DNA of 64,000 nucleotides from Vitis vinifera (Eukaryota; Streptophyta; Magnoliopsida; Vitales; Vitaceae), in contig NC_081818.1 in NCBI RefSeq assembly GCF_030704535.1, positions 27,169,501-27,233,500 on the forward strand. Reading direction: 5' to 3'. Position 1 is the first letter of the stretch; each line of letters opens with the position of its first letter. A model generated the notes under the pieces. The model had not been told where the DNA came from. It saw only the letters and a program-made list of their open reading frames with translations, and made no database searches. This document shows positions 1 to 11,932 of this stretch, in pieces. Position numbers and translations under genes: made by a program.

Positions 1-710
1 GAAGGACAAGAGGTTTATACTTTATATTATATGGGATGAAAATTGATGAATGCTAAATACAAATGTGGGCATTATAAAGCTGTAAATATTGATCATGCTT
101 TGATGGATCAGACACAAAATATTGTATATTACCTCACAACCATGTCCTCCATCTAGACCTCCCTAAGAAAGGTATTGCTTTTATGAAGCCAAACAACCTA
201 TGGCATCATCCTTTGGTAAAACAGCACCTTTCTCACCCATGGCAGTATCTCAGCCATCAATTCTCAACCATTACGAGTTCAATGAATCTAAGACATCTAA
301 TTTTTCTACATTTTCAATTGCATACAGTGGTTATCAAGGACTAAAATTTGACAATAAATCTTTTGCTGTTGCTAATTGATGAATCTGCCTCTTCTGATTA
401 TCAAACAATATTTAGATCCTTATTTAATCAATAAAGTATATCTTTTAGGCCATCCATTTCACATTTAACTTCACTAAAAAGTAGTTGAGGGTTAATCATC
501 CACCTTATTCCAATGCCCATTAGTCTTTGGATAGACTAAGAGCAGAGCCAGTGACGGTTCTTTGAAGAAAGGTATAAAATGCAAGCACACACCCAAAGGA
601 TGTGGTTTCCTATAAGCAATGAACCAATTCAAATTGTATGGGAAATTATTAGTGTATTTAGTTTGGATCACAGAAGTACAAAGCACAGCACAATAGGGTG
701 GAGAGATTAC

Positions 711-2636
711 TTCCAAAACAGAGGGGAAAAGAGCAATGCCACCAAGTATGCTAAGCCCTGTCAAGTATGCATTCTGCCCGGGTATCTCATCTTGGATAGC
801 AGTTGTGCCATAATCCAAAAGTATGAGATGGATTGCTGTCAAAGAAATAGCTTCAATATATTTTGCTTCCATAGCCAGCTGTGCTGCTGCTGGTATTGAT
901 GATAGCCAAGCAGGGGTTATGGGCAAAACCGAGCTCATAACAGCAAGGAAGGTAGACATGTACAGGAAATGAATGCAGTAGAATCTAAACAAAAGATATG
1001 TGAAACACCCTTGAAACAATGCAACCTTAGCAGAAGCCAACAGAACACTACTAACAGCATTATCAAGAACTTGGGCACATCGATCCCGGGTAGATTTTGA
1101 AAGAGGCAACATACCCAGAACATGGTCCATAACACCCCCAGAATCTGTAGTGATTAGATAATATAAAAGCCAGAGAAACACCATCAGCTGGGAAATGAAA
1201 TTCAACAACTCTGCTGCCCCAGAAACAATCAAAACCGCCATTGAGAATAACATGTTGGCACCTCCAGTTAAAACCATAGTACCACTAGCGAGTACCTGTT
1301 TCGAGACATCTAAACTCTGAAGAAGAAATGCTTTCGTCTTCTCCATCAAGTCCTCCCAAGCAATCACCGACACGAATTCCCTGAACACACCATCGATATC
1401 CCTATAAATCACTTTCCACTCTCTGTTCCATACCCCTGACTGAATTAAAGACAGCTTCTCGGACAAGGGCCCGTACCGAACTTCTTCAGGAACACTAGAA
1501 CCATGGGGACTCCTCAAAGGTCTAATGATAAAACGCCGCACACCATCAACGAACTCAGTCACATTGTAATATGAAGCTAAAGAATCGATATTTTCGGACA
1601 CAGTTGCATAAAATTTTTCTGTATAAGTATCTATCAATTCTGGAACTTGATTCTCATCCATCCACCTTTTGAGTCCAATTCTCTCCGCATAATTGCTTTC
1701 CTCCAAATGGGCCTTCAGCGAAATGACTGCGTCTTTCCCCTCAATCCCAATCTTATAAGAAAACAACACAAGTCCAAATAGTGACCCAATAATCATGAAG
1801 GTGATGAGTCCAACTGCAGCAATTATCTTCAATTTCTCACGCATTCTTGAAGTAATATACCGGCTGATTTTACTCCACATGGATCTATTTTCATTGGAAA
1901 AACTTCTATTGCCGCGCCGAACAGATGAAATTGAAGAGAGAGTCCGAGCGACTCCATAGGTGAATAGATTTCCACGACCAGTGACGTACACCAAAAAGCA
2001 AGGTATGGCAATGGCAGGAACAGAGGCTAGGCCAATGCGTTCGTGGACAATGACAAAGAGGCCGAAGGAGACGAGCCATTCCATGAGCTTGAAGAACCCG
2101 ACCTTCCCATTACGGCGGCGAGGCGGGGAGCGGTTGCGGAAGAGGCGAAGGAGGGCGGCCTGGGAGTCGATGAGAGAGCCGGTTGTGGCGCGGAGGACGG
2201 CAATGGGAATGGCCATGAAAGTCTCGAAGAGGCCCAGATTGAGAGGGTGAGACCAGAAGGACACAAGGGCCCTCTGGACCTCGCGTAAGGGCACGGAACA
2301 GAGGATTGCCCATTGAATTGGGCGCCAGTAGCCTTGTAGAAGCTTCGCCAACCCAAAGAGAAGAGCCAGAGAGAGAACCAACCCTGCATGCGACATGGCC
2401 ACGTAGATTGCCAGACGCACCTGAGGGTCCTTGGACGATGCCGTCCTTGTCTTTCCTCCTCCGCTTCGGCTTCTGCTTTTGCTTCTTCTCCTTCTCCTTT
2501 CATTCTGTTGCTGTTCTTCTTCCCCCCCTTCATCATCATCATCCTCTTGCTCTGGTTCTGGCACGCTGTGTTTTCCGCTTTTGCTGATACGGTGTCGTTT
2601 CGTTTCCAGAGAACATTTTGGATGCGTCTCCGACAT
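711..2636 (-). CDS. TMEM245/AI-2E-transporter-like multipass membrane protein, first exon (partial)
   Basis: One long exon opens with ATG at 2636 and reads 642 codons to a donor GT at 709-710. It looks like a plant TMEM245 (C9orf5)-type protein of the AI-2E transporter superfamily; transport activity in plants is not established. The first 75 residues are hydrophilic, with an acidic run (EDDDDEGGEEE) followed by an Arg/Ser-rich run. Hydrophobic segments follow near residues 76-105, 188-222 and 270-300, with a cluster from about 450 to the exon end. The C-terminal part carries the Pro/Gly-rich loops typical of the family. Reading past the donor gives about 70 non-conserved residues before a stop, so I infer the last roughly 30 residues lie in another exon left of position 1. 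No such exon is visible in 1-708, which is intron. Confident of the family, less so of the exact donor. Confidence 0.82.
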
Positions 2637-3659
2637 TTTGGTGGGGGGTTTTCATGTCAAGATTGACTCTGTTTTCAGTGTGATTTAGGAACGACGAATT
2701 TACGCCACTCAGAGACAGATCCGGTGCTCCAATGGAATTTTTGGAAACACTTTTGTTTTTGTGTTTTGGCAACAAGCAAAGTATTTCTCAAAACGGTTTT
2801 GTTGGTGATCGAATCCAAACTTGGGTTGGCCTTATTGCCTTGGTAAAAAAAACCATAAATACACGTCATTACTTCATTCCCTTTTAACCAATTAAATCCT
2901 TTGAAAATACCCGCCACAAACAAACAACAGTGAGTTTCCGTACTAAAAGTTGACATCCATCAATCTAAACATTTTTCTAAATATGCCATTTAGAAAAAGA
3001 GAAAGAGAGGGAGAGGGAGGAAAAGCAGAGGGTGGCATGGGAATCACCTTCTCCACATGAATCATGATGATCAAAATATAAGCAGCATTTTCCATAAAGA
3101 TCTTGCCGCCGTATAACGGCGAAAGCAAAGTGGATAGATTCCATAAGATAATGAATAATGAATAATGAAGCCCTGTAAAACCGTTCGCTCACTCCGAGGA
3201 TTTTTTCCTATATTTGACCCATCATCATCTCCACGCTTCCCCAGACTCTATACATTGTTTAATGTCACAAGCTCATGTGTGTGAGCGAAAGGGATAATGG
3301 GACTGTCTTCATCGGCAACATTAACCATCCCGAAATCAACCATTTAAGGTAATGTTTTCTGATATATGCTCTGTTTGCCCCAAGAAAATCTGTGGGTGAA
3401 ACAATGTGAAAACTTACTATAAAGCTGACGGCGTTTGCTTCTTTAAAAGGAAAGTTAAAGATTCATCAATAGGAATCTGATTTCATTACCAATTCAGACA
3501 TTCAAAAAGGCTGCAGAGAATAGGAAGTTGCTTCTAACCGAAACAATGCATACCCCAAAAGGCCTGTAACAATTGCATATTTAAGTCATCAGCATATGGT
3601 TTAACTGCTTCATCACAAGAGAGAGGAGAGAGAGACAGAGAGACAGAGAGAAAGCTTCA
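2637..3659. other. Divergent intergenic/promoter region
   Basis: About 1 kb separates two divergently transcribed genes, so it should hold both promoters and 5' UTRs. A GA-rich tract at about 3619-3656, directly before the ATG at 3660, looks like 5' UTR of the plus-strand gene. No convincing ORF or RNA gene is seen. Confidence 0.5.
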
Positions 3660-4940
3660 ATGGAGGAGGAAGTGGTGGATGCTCTGCTGAATGGCGATAG
3701 AGAAACTCAGATTAGAGCAGCCACTGATCTGGGTGGATTGATTGGTAGGCAGAGGCACAAGTTGGCTGAGAAAGGAGTGGTTCCTCCTCTGCTTTCCATG
3801 CTTCATTCTCAAGATTTTGAGGCTGTTGAGGCTGCTCTCTTTGCTCTCCTCAGACTCGCCTCTGGAAGTGAAAGGTTAGTTCACCGATTCATCCATTGTC
3901 GTTGCAAACTTAGTATTGATAATGGGGTGATTAGATGAGTTCTGGGTTTTCTTGAAATCCCAAATTCCATACTTACCTGTGATAAAAGGAAAAAAGTTTC
4001 TGCGTGGACCATTTTTTGGATTGAAAAGAACTGTTATAATAATTGGTACCATGAAACATTGTCTCTGTGATTGATTAGTCATTATTCTATCATCGAGGAA
4101 GGCTTTGTTCTCATATGTAACGGTAACTGACTCTGCAGGAACAAAGTTCGCATTGCAAAGGCTGGGGCCATACCAGTGTTGTTAAGCCTCCTCCAATGCC
4201 AAAGTGAGGTGCTGATGGATCTCGCCATGGCTGCACTCTTGATCCTCTCTTCTTGCAGAGCAAACAAGCTAGTGATTGCTGCTTCTGGGGCTATTCAAAT
4301 TCTAGTTGAAATGCTCAGTGGAGACAACACCGGAGGCGATAACAATGGTAGCAGCATGAGTATGCAGGCCAAACTCGATGCCATATCCACATTCCAAAAC
4401 CTCTCAACTTGCCATGAGATCATTCCATTAGTTGTGTCTTCAGGTGCTGTGTTTTCGCTGCTTCAACTACTCTGTGGCTGTGACAAATCATCGGAGTTGG
4501 TCCAGAAGGTGATATCGCTGCTAGAAACGATGGCCTCCTGGTCAGAGATTGCAGTTGAGGAAGTGGCTGGGACGGGTGGTGCGATTCAGGCACTGGTTGA
4601 GACAGTAGAGGAGGGGAGTCCACAGTGCCAAGAGCATGCTGTGGGAATTCTGCTGCTCATATGCAAGAGCTGCAGAGAGAAATACAGAGGATTGATTTTG
4701 AGGGAAGGAATCATGCCAGGGCTGCTTCAGTTGAGTGTACACGGCACGTGGAGGGCTAAGGACATGGCTCAAGACTTGTTGCTTCTTCTGAGGGAATGCC
4801 CAAACTATGGTTCAAGAAAGAAACAATTGAAGAATGAGCATTTGGAGCAGATTATGAAAGAGATCGATGCAGAAGGAGAGGAAGTTGCTGGGACAGCATT
4901 GAGGATGGTGGAGGAGATGATTGCCAAGCTCAATGTATGA
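3660..4940 (+). CDS. ARM-repeat protein (related to the ARM part of plant U-box proteins, without a U-box)
   Basis: Two exons, 3660-3874 and 4139-4940, join across a GTTAGT donor and a TCTGCAG acceptor and give 338 residues. The 264-bp intron splits an Arg codon (AG/G). The protein is built of armadillo-type helical repeats: residues about 40-75 (VVPPLLSMLHSQDFEAVEAA), then AGAIPVLLSLLQCQ, SGAIQILVEMLS, SGAVFSLLQLLCG and GGAIQALVETVEEGS, each starting with the Gly-Ala-Ile/Val signature. The C-terminal tail is charged (KKQLKNEHLEQIMKEIDAE). Such proteins resemble the ARM half of plant PUB E3 ligases, but no U-box is present, so a scaffold or substrate-binding role is more likely than ligase activity. 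The start is the first ATG after a GA-rich leader and matches the ARM reading frame. The neighbour on the left is divergent, the one on the right convergent. Confidence 0.88.
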
Positions 4941-6068
4941 TTCTTTAGTTGCTGCTCTTCAAAATTATACAAGTTTTGGCGTAGGTAGCTAGCTTATAGG
5001 CTCACTCTCTGTGTATATAAGATTGGTTTTCGGCTCCTTTCCCTAGTTGTAGGACTTTGATCTCTTATTTTGTTGATCGAGTCTTTTTCATTAACATCTG
5101 GCCAAGTCCATGAGGCGTCCATTTTTATTGTAATATGATGTTATTTGCCTCATTGGCAGTCCATGTAATGGAAAAAAATGGGAAGCACACTGCCACTTGG
5201 AAATTCTCAGTAAATTAAAGGAGGTTGGACCTGCACCATGTAAAAAGCTCTACATATACCATGATTAGAAATTTCAGGACAATCACAGATCACAAGCATC
5301 AGCTCCCATTTGGGATTCTTATTTTTGGAGGACCCCAAAGCATAAAAGCCTAATGGTCCAGCACGCTTAACAACAGAGAAGGCTGAGAGGGCACTTTCTG
5401 CAGCAATGAGGCTGGGCTGCCTCCTCTCACATGCTGAGCTTGGCTTTTTAGTGGATGTGGATAGCGTGTAAATAGTTTCTTCTTCCCCCCATGTGTAGGA
5501 ACAAATGGCCTCTTCTTGATTTATATATGCCACCGATCACCATCATCCTGGCTGCCAGTGCTTTTCTTTGCTGTTCTTATTACGCTAGTATTCTTCATAA
5601 TGTCCATGCCTATATTATGCCTGAGGTTCAGCAGGATCTATGAATTCTATCACATAACCCGCTTAAAGAGCAACGGATTTTTATGAAAACGATGTCCCTG
5701 TTAACCAGGATGCAAGTCATCCAATTGTAGTTCCCCACATTGTACCCCCATTCAAATTTCTATCAACTAAGCTACTTAGTATCAGCAACATCAGAAACAA
5801 TCTGACCAATGCATTTATGGCAGTAATTGAAGCACGTGATAAAACACAAAGATTGAAAAATATTTTAAGTTATGCCTAAGTAGAACTCACAGGGAAATGG
5901 AAATGCTTCATCTTTCAAATCGACTTTACCCTAACATAGTATCATCTTTCTCCTTCTAAAGTAGTGTATGGAGGATTATTCAATCAGTGTAATTTCATCT
6001 CTCCTCTACAAAAAACGAGGGTATAACACACCCAGAAGCAAACACAACTACAAAATGGATACCATTTT
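4941..6068. other. Convergent intergenic region with 3' UTRs
   Basis: Holds the 3' UTR of the ARM-repeat gene and the 3' flank of the minus-strand ferredoxin-like gene. A minus-strand open frame at 5207-5533 has no recognisable domain, and I do not call it a gene. Nothing else is evident. Confidence 0.5.
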
Positions 6069-7337
6069 TCAGCCTGACCTCCTATAAAGGCTATAAGCCA
6101 CAGCAACAGTTGCCACTGCTCCAACTACAGCAATGGTGGCAAACACATCACCTTGTTCCCATGTTCCCATCCAGTGGGAAAGCTTGGTCAATACCTTCTT
6201 TCCTTGCTCCTCTGATGTGCACTTATCCACCAAAGTTGCATCTCTGCAACAAGACACTCCATCAGCTCCCTGGCAACAGCCTGCCACACTTTCTTTATTG
6301 CCCAGACTGGGGCTGTCTTCTTGATGCTTCTTTTTCCTCTTCTGATCTTTTCCATTTGGCAGCTTCTGTTCATCCACCTTCTCACCTTCCTCAGTAGATG
6401 AACCCATTTGGCCCCTGCAGTTGATTATTGTTAATTATATGCTCCTTCGGGATAAAATCTGGGCGAAATGATAAGCACTAATCCTACATAGCAACTGTAA
6501 AGAAAAAGATAAAAGAGTATATTTCTTACGAGCAAAGATGACCAGGAATACCTAAAGACTCATGTATCACTTCTTGAAGGTAAAGACACAAGGCTCAAAC
6601 AAAATGAAGAATTGTATGGTAATAAGTAAGATCACTGTGGCTGCCCATCTAGGAAAGTGCATGGATAAATCCAATTCTCAGGAAGAAAAAAAGGAAGTTT
6701 CCACTTCTGTATTTCACAATCATGTTACTTCCCAGTCTACGGAGGAACATTTTTCACCAGGCAGATAAAATTAAAGCATTTAATTCTGCACTCACATCCC
6801 ATAGTACAAATCCCCTAGGCTATGTTTGGCTCCTGGAAAATACTAAGAAAAGAAAAGCAAAATGTTAAGAAAAATTATTTTTTTCATATTTGGTTACCAT
6901 GAAAATATGAAAGACAATCAAATATAATTAAAATTAGTTAGCAACTTATCTTCCTTCACTTTTTTTTTTTACGTTATTTTTCCTCTCAATTTTCTAAAAC
7001 CAAAACGTAGGGTTAGTCCAGTGATTAACATGTCAAATTCAGTAAGAGAAAACTGAGCTACATACATGCACAAAGAGAAATAAAAAGACATAGTTTAACA
7101 TTGAAACAGGAATATTTAAATCTTCAATTACATTTAACAAAAGCATCCAGCTAGACTCGTTTCAAAAGCTGTTGTAAACAAAATAAACTAGATTAATTCC
7201 AATCAAAAGATTCAGGAGAGAGAGTAATACACCCACAATTTATCTCGACATTGCGAATGTTCATTACATAACTGACAAATTGCACTCCTCAAATATGTAT
7301 TCTCATACCATTCTTAAGGGGGTATTTTAGATAAAAT

Positions 7338-7376
<39 letters not shown>

Positions 7377-9028
7377 CATTTCCTGGTGAAAAGCTTCATC
7401 ACATAAATACTCAATTAAACATCAACAAGGTTCATCACATTTAGCAGACACAAGGAATCATTCCACTGCTATATTATCATTAATAAAAGTATCAACAAAT
7501 CATTCAAAAGAAAATGTACATGAAGAGAGCCTATGCATAACACAAAGATACAAACCTCCAAATTCGTTCTATGATCTCCCCCTTCCCAATGTGCTGATCA
7601 AGCAATTCAGGAACGTCATTTGGAGTCACATAACCATACCTGTAAATGAAGAAAACTATTTACTGCTACTAGTGATCCAATTAAATCAGTTTTTCATATT
7701 GGAATGCAATTAACATTTGTATCATACCAATGGCCCATAATTTTTCCCTCTGGATTTGGACTGTAAATTATCAAGTTTCCAGCATATTTGTGGCCCCCAA
7801 CATGAGAACAAGGGGTTACAAAAACTTGATCCCCCAGCCCTCGCAAGTCAATCTCCTCTTTGAGCTTTTGAATAAGTACTGGTCCACAAACACCACATCT
7901 CTTATCCCGGCTACCATGAGCACACACAAATATGTGGGAACCAGTCAACACCTCTTGCATTCCAGAGGCCCAGGGTTTGCCATTCACAATCACATCATCA
8001 ACAAAACTATCCACATCTGAATCTTTCAAACTCCTTCATTCAAGAAATGCACAAAAAAAAAAAAAACAAAAAATTCCAGAGTCAATGAAAATGCTAATTT
8101 CAACAACCGAAACCCTAATATCTAACCATCTACAAGACAAAGGTAACAACCTGGAGTAAACTACAGCACATTGCCACTATTCCTGTAATTTCGTTTTTTT
8201 TTTCCACATCTAATCTGTTAGTACATTAGCTTGGTTAGATTAAATGGGCATGTTTGTGGATGGTTTTTCACGTCGAGCAATTGGAATTGGAATTCTTAAT
8301 ATATTGATTAACTGTTTAATTAATTTAAGAATTTAGGCTGATCGGATCAAACATGGGTTCATGCCTACTGGTTCCACGACTATAAGATCATGAAAATTAT
8401 AATACCCCAAGCCCACCAAAGAAAAATTAAAAAAAATAAAGCCCTACTAATGGAAGCATTTCACTAGTTCTACCGACTTTCAAGGAGAATCAGCATATTT
8501 TCATACTCAACATAGAAAGAAAGTTTCAAGGAATAAAACACAAATTCTACTAAATTTACTTGTATTTGATCATTTCCGGAAAAATCAGAACATCTCCATC
8601 CGAAAACTCAGTCCCATCGCGTCCCTCGCATATCGTGAACTTGGTCTGTCCAAAACAAAAGAAAAAGGCAAAAGCAACGATTCAACAAAACTCATCAGAT
8701 CCAAACTCAACACATACATCGCAGAAAGAAACACCAGAATTAACCAACCGACCAGAGTTCTTCATATGAAACCGACCTTGACAGCAATGTCATTCTTGCG
8801 AGACTTGAGAGCCGAGGAGAAAAGCTTCGGAAGCAGATCGGAATCAGAGCCCTCGACGCGAGGAAGCCAATCTTCGGGGCTCTTGAAGCAGAGAAACACG
8901 TGGCGGTCGTAAGCATCGACAGTGCCGGCGATGGAGGCTTTGTACATTTCCTCTCGCTGGAAGCCATACTTGAAGTCCTCATCAGACTCGCCGGAGAAGG
9001 ACGAGGGATTGTCTACAGCTTCGGCCAT
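6069..9028 (-). CDS. Sucrase/ferredoxin-like (Apd1-type) thioredoxin-fold [2Fe-2S] protein with C-terminal membrane anchor
   Basis: Five exons on the minus strand (9028-8777, 8639-8560, 8033-7728, 7639-7556, 6414-6069) join in frame to 355 residues. The start is the first ATG (MAEAVDNPSS). The central domain has the pattern of thioredoxin-like ferredoxins of the Apd1/Aim32 class: Cys148-X8-Cys157 in the CAHGSRDKRCGVCG block, and His188-X3-His192 in HVGGHKYAGN. In Apd1 two Cys and two His ligate a [2Fe-2S] cluster. The last 25 residues form a hydrophobic helix (VFATIAVVGAVATVAVAYS) followed by YRRSG, suggesting a tail-anchored protein. A Lys-rich and Cys-containing linker (CCQGADGVSCC) precedes the helix. 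The family label sucrase is historical and no sucrase activity is implied; a redox role is inferred. Intron 4 (6415-7555) carries a MITE-like repeat. A CACGTG box lies at 9409-9414, upstream of the start. Confidence 0.9.
6820..7010. mobile_element. MITE-like inverted-repeat element, copy A
   Basis: A 191-bp AT-rich element in intron 4 of the ferredoxin-like gene. It begins CTATGTTTGGCTCC and ends with the imperfect complement (CCAAAACGTAG). Ends and interior resemble the copy at 19455-19642 (shared GGAAA..TACTAAG-type left arm and CTTCCTTCACTTTTTT right arm). No coding capacity. The TTTGG-type termini resemble hAT-derived MITEs. The family assignment is tentative and I could not fix a target duplication. 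Confidence 0.6.
7339..7376. repeat. Compound (CA)n(TA)n microsatellite
   Basis: A run of CA dinucleotides passes directly into TA dinucleotides, inside intron 4 of the ferredoxin-like gene. Confidence 0.9.
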
Positions 9029-11059
9029 GGAGAAAACTAGGGTTTTGAGAGGGAAATGAGAGCCGAATCGATGGAGTCTCGGCTGCAGAGAGGTGAAGGA
9101 GAAATAATGTTGCGCGACAAAAATCAGAGTGCCCCTACGGTGCCCAATGCGCATACCTTTTGTCTCCTGCTCAACCGATCAAGATTTTCAATACCATTCA
9201 ACAATCATATGAGCGCAGAAAGCGTTTGCCAACACGCGCTGTTATGTTCCTCCGTTAAAATAAGGGTATTTTTTAATCAATAATTGAATTGAAATCACGC
9301 AAAAGAATCCGTGACTTGCACGTCAGGAGGTGGAGGAGAACTGGGAGCGCGTGAGGTATAAGGTCCAAAACCGGTGCAAGATACGAGAAATGGTAGGGTA
9401 ACAGAGACCACGTGATAGAAAGTTGTTGAGACTGGAAAGTTTGGCGGTATACTTAATTCTAAATGGGCCTTGAGATTAATACACCTAACGAAGCAGTGAC
9501 TTGATCACTATTTTCTTGACCCGTTAATGATTGGTTATTGTGCACAAAAAAAATGGCATCAAAGAGTGAGCGAGTATAAGAATTTAAAAGACGCGGGCGA
9601 GTAGCCTTAGCATGTGGCGTGTCCCATGTTGCGGTTGCTGACGTAATCTCTTACGAAATTGCTTGTAGCCTTAAGCGGAAATTTAAAGGCGCATAAATTA
9701 GACCCACGGTTCCTCGTTTGAATCAATCAAATAGATGGATTGGGCCTTTGAGTAGGTTGGGCTTTCATTTGGAACTCGAAAACTTGTGTTTATTTCAAGA
9801 CCCAAGAGTTAAATCAATTGATTTAGGGGTGTGTTTGTTAGATCGGAACAGAATCAATATTTCTATTTCTATTTCTATTTCTATTCCCTTTCAATAAGAA
9901 TAAGTTTGGTAATTTCAATTTTTGTATTTGGATATATATATAGGAAATGTAAGATTAGAATGATAATTTGTTTCCATTTCAATCTTATGTAAATTTAATT
10001 CATTTTTAAAAATAAATTTGGTTTAATGTTGTGTTAAAAAATGGATTTGGGTGTTACAGCAAAGTTAAGGGTTGAAAGGAGAAAGAAGAAAAACAATTTT
10101 TTTCAACATGATAAAAAAAAATCACCTTTTCAAAAGGACAAAATTGTCTTAAAAATGACAAATTAAAAAAAAAATAAACAACTTTAAAAATATTTTAAGT
10201 ATTAAGGCAACTTGCCTTAAGACTTAAATAAAAGAACTTGTTGCTTATTCTCCACAGAAACATTTTTAATAGAGACACTATTAACAAAAATATTCAAATT
10301 AAAAATGTTTCAATCAGGTGAAAACGGATTTTATGTTCTTCTTTGATAGGAGGAATAATGACGGGTGATTTTGGTAGAAGAATATGAGTTGAGTATGACT
10401 ACAGTGCATTTGTCAAAGGATCTGTCAATTTCCCAACGATACTAAGAATCTAAGAAAGTAAAATAAAGTGTGGTGTAGCTTCACTGAGTTGATTGCTGGG
10501 GAGGAGCTACCAACATTGGTGGGAGACAAAAAGGGCCCAACAGTGTCCTTGGGTGATTGAGGAACTAAGAGGAGAATGTGTTGGAGATTCCATGAAGAAA
10601 GTTAGGTCAAAAAGCTTTGGCAGTTGGTTGATGGTAATGGAAAAGGCTCATTAGGGGGGGTAAGGAAATGGATCTGTGAGCGACAGTTTCATTTTCGCGG
10701 GCCTTTTTCTTCAAACCCAACTGCTCAGAGATCATCCTTGGCTGAGGGTATAAGTTATATGTTTGCACTCTACAGTGTGGATTTTCCATTGGGTATGATA
10801 CAGAAATAGAGAAGAAGAGAGGCACAATGTGGGACAGCAAGAAAGATGCAGCAACTTCATTCCTCATTTAATTGCATTTGAATTTCATGAGCACAGTTTT
10901 TATCATGTGATGCCCAGTAACAAAGGAGCAGTTACATGTGCTTTTATCAGAGGAACCCACATATTAGAACCCCCCCTTGGCAATGGAAAGAGAAGCCATT
11001 GAAGCACAATACAATAAAAGGTGATAGAAAATGAAGCAGAGAGGAAACAATCACAAGAA
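9029..11059. other. Intergenic region: ferredoxin-like gene promoter and D6PK-like 3' flank
   Basis: The right half should contain the 3' UTR of the D6PK-like kinase and the left half the promoter of the ferredoxin-like gene, with a G-box at 9409-9414. A TTTCTA hexamer is repeated at about 9859-9890. It sits inside an AT-rich element (about 9829-10020) that starts GGGTGTGTTTGTTAGA, a typical MITE-like terminus, but no clean right end was found. No convincing ORF. Confidence 0.45.
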
Positions 11060-11861
11060 TCAAAAGAAATCGATCTCTAAATAATTACCAGAAGGCTTCA
11101 CATCAACACCTGGGACCTTTCCGGCTGTGGGTGCTTTTGTTGTGTCACTTCTTGCAGAGAAGTCTATCATGAATGGTTTTGGCATGTCTGGCGGATTGGT
11201 ACATCGAATGAGTGCCCAATTCACACTCTGAAAGAACGGATGCTGCTTAACTTCTGTTGCTCCACGCCTATATGCAAGGCGATGCTGTGGTTCTTTCACA
11301 AGCAAACCTCTTATCAAGTCCCTTGCAGCAAAGCTTACTGCAGGTGACTCAGGAAATCTAAGCGGCTGCCCAACCACATTGAAGAGAGTAGCCCGGTTTC
11401 CAGCTCCCTTAAAAGGAGTTTTACCAAACAAGAGCTCATAGAGAAAGATCCCAAATGTCCACCAGTCAACAGCACTGCCATGCCCTTCACCTTTAATGAT
11501 TTCAGGTGCCAAGTACTCGTGAGTACCCACAAAGGACATTGATCGAGCGGTTGTGGGTTCAGCTATGAGCTCTGGGAGAGGGCTCACTTGATGATATATG
11601 TCATTCTTTGGTTTTGCCTTTTTCTCTTTCTTGGCCCTTGTCAAGAAGCGTGGAGCAAAACATGTGGGTTGGATGCAAGATGGCTGGATGACACAGGTTG
11701 GCTCAATGCAAGCAGGCTGAACACAATATCCTGAGTTCTTGGATTCCAAGCTTGAGTTTGAGAATTTGACCAACGTCGGGCAGACAGCACACCTTAGGGA
11801 GAGGTCAAAGTCTGAAAGCATTATATGCCCATCTTCCCTCACCAGAACATTCTCTGGTTTC

Positions 11862-11899
<38 letters not shown>

Positions 11900-11900
11900 C

Positions 11901-11932
<32 letters not shown>

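Noticed and set aside
2027..2775. Open frames overlapping the start of the TMEM245-like exon
   Set aside because: Shadows of the biased Arg/Ser/Glu-coding region; only the frame with membrane segments is plausible.
5207..5533. Minus-strand frame of 108 codons between the ARM and ferredoxin-like genes
   Set aside because: No domain, no splice partners, unremarkable length for AT/GC-balanced flank DNA; lies in probable 3' flanks.
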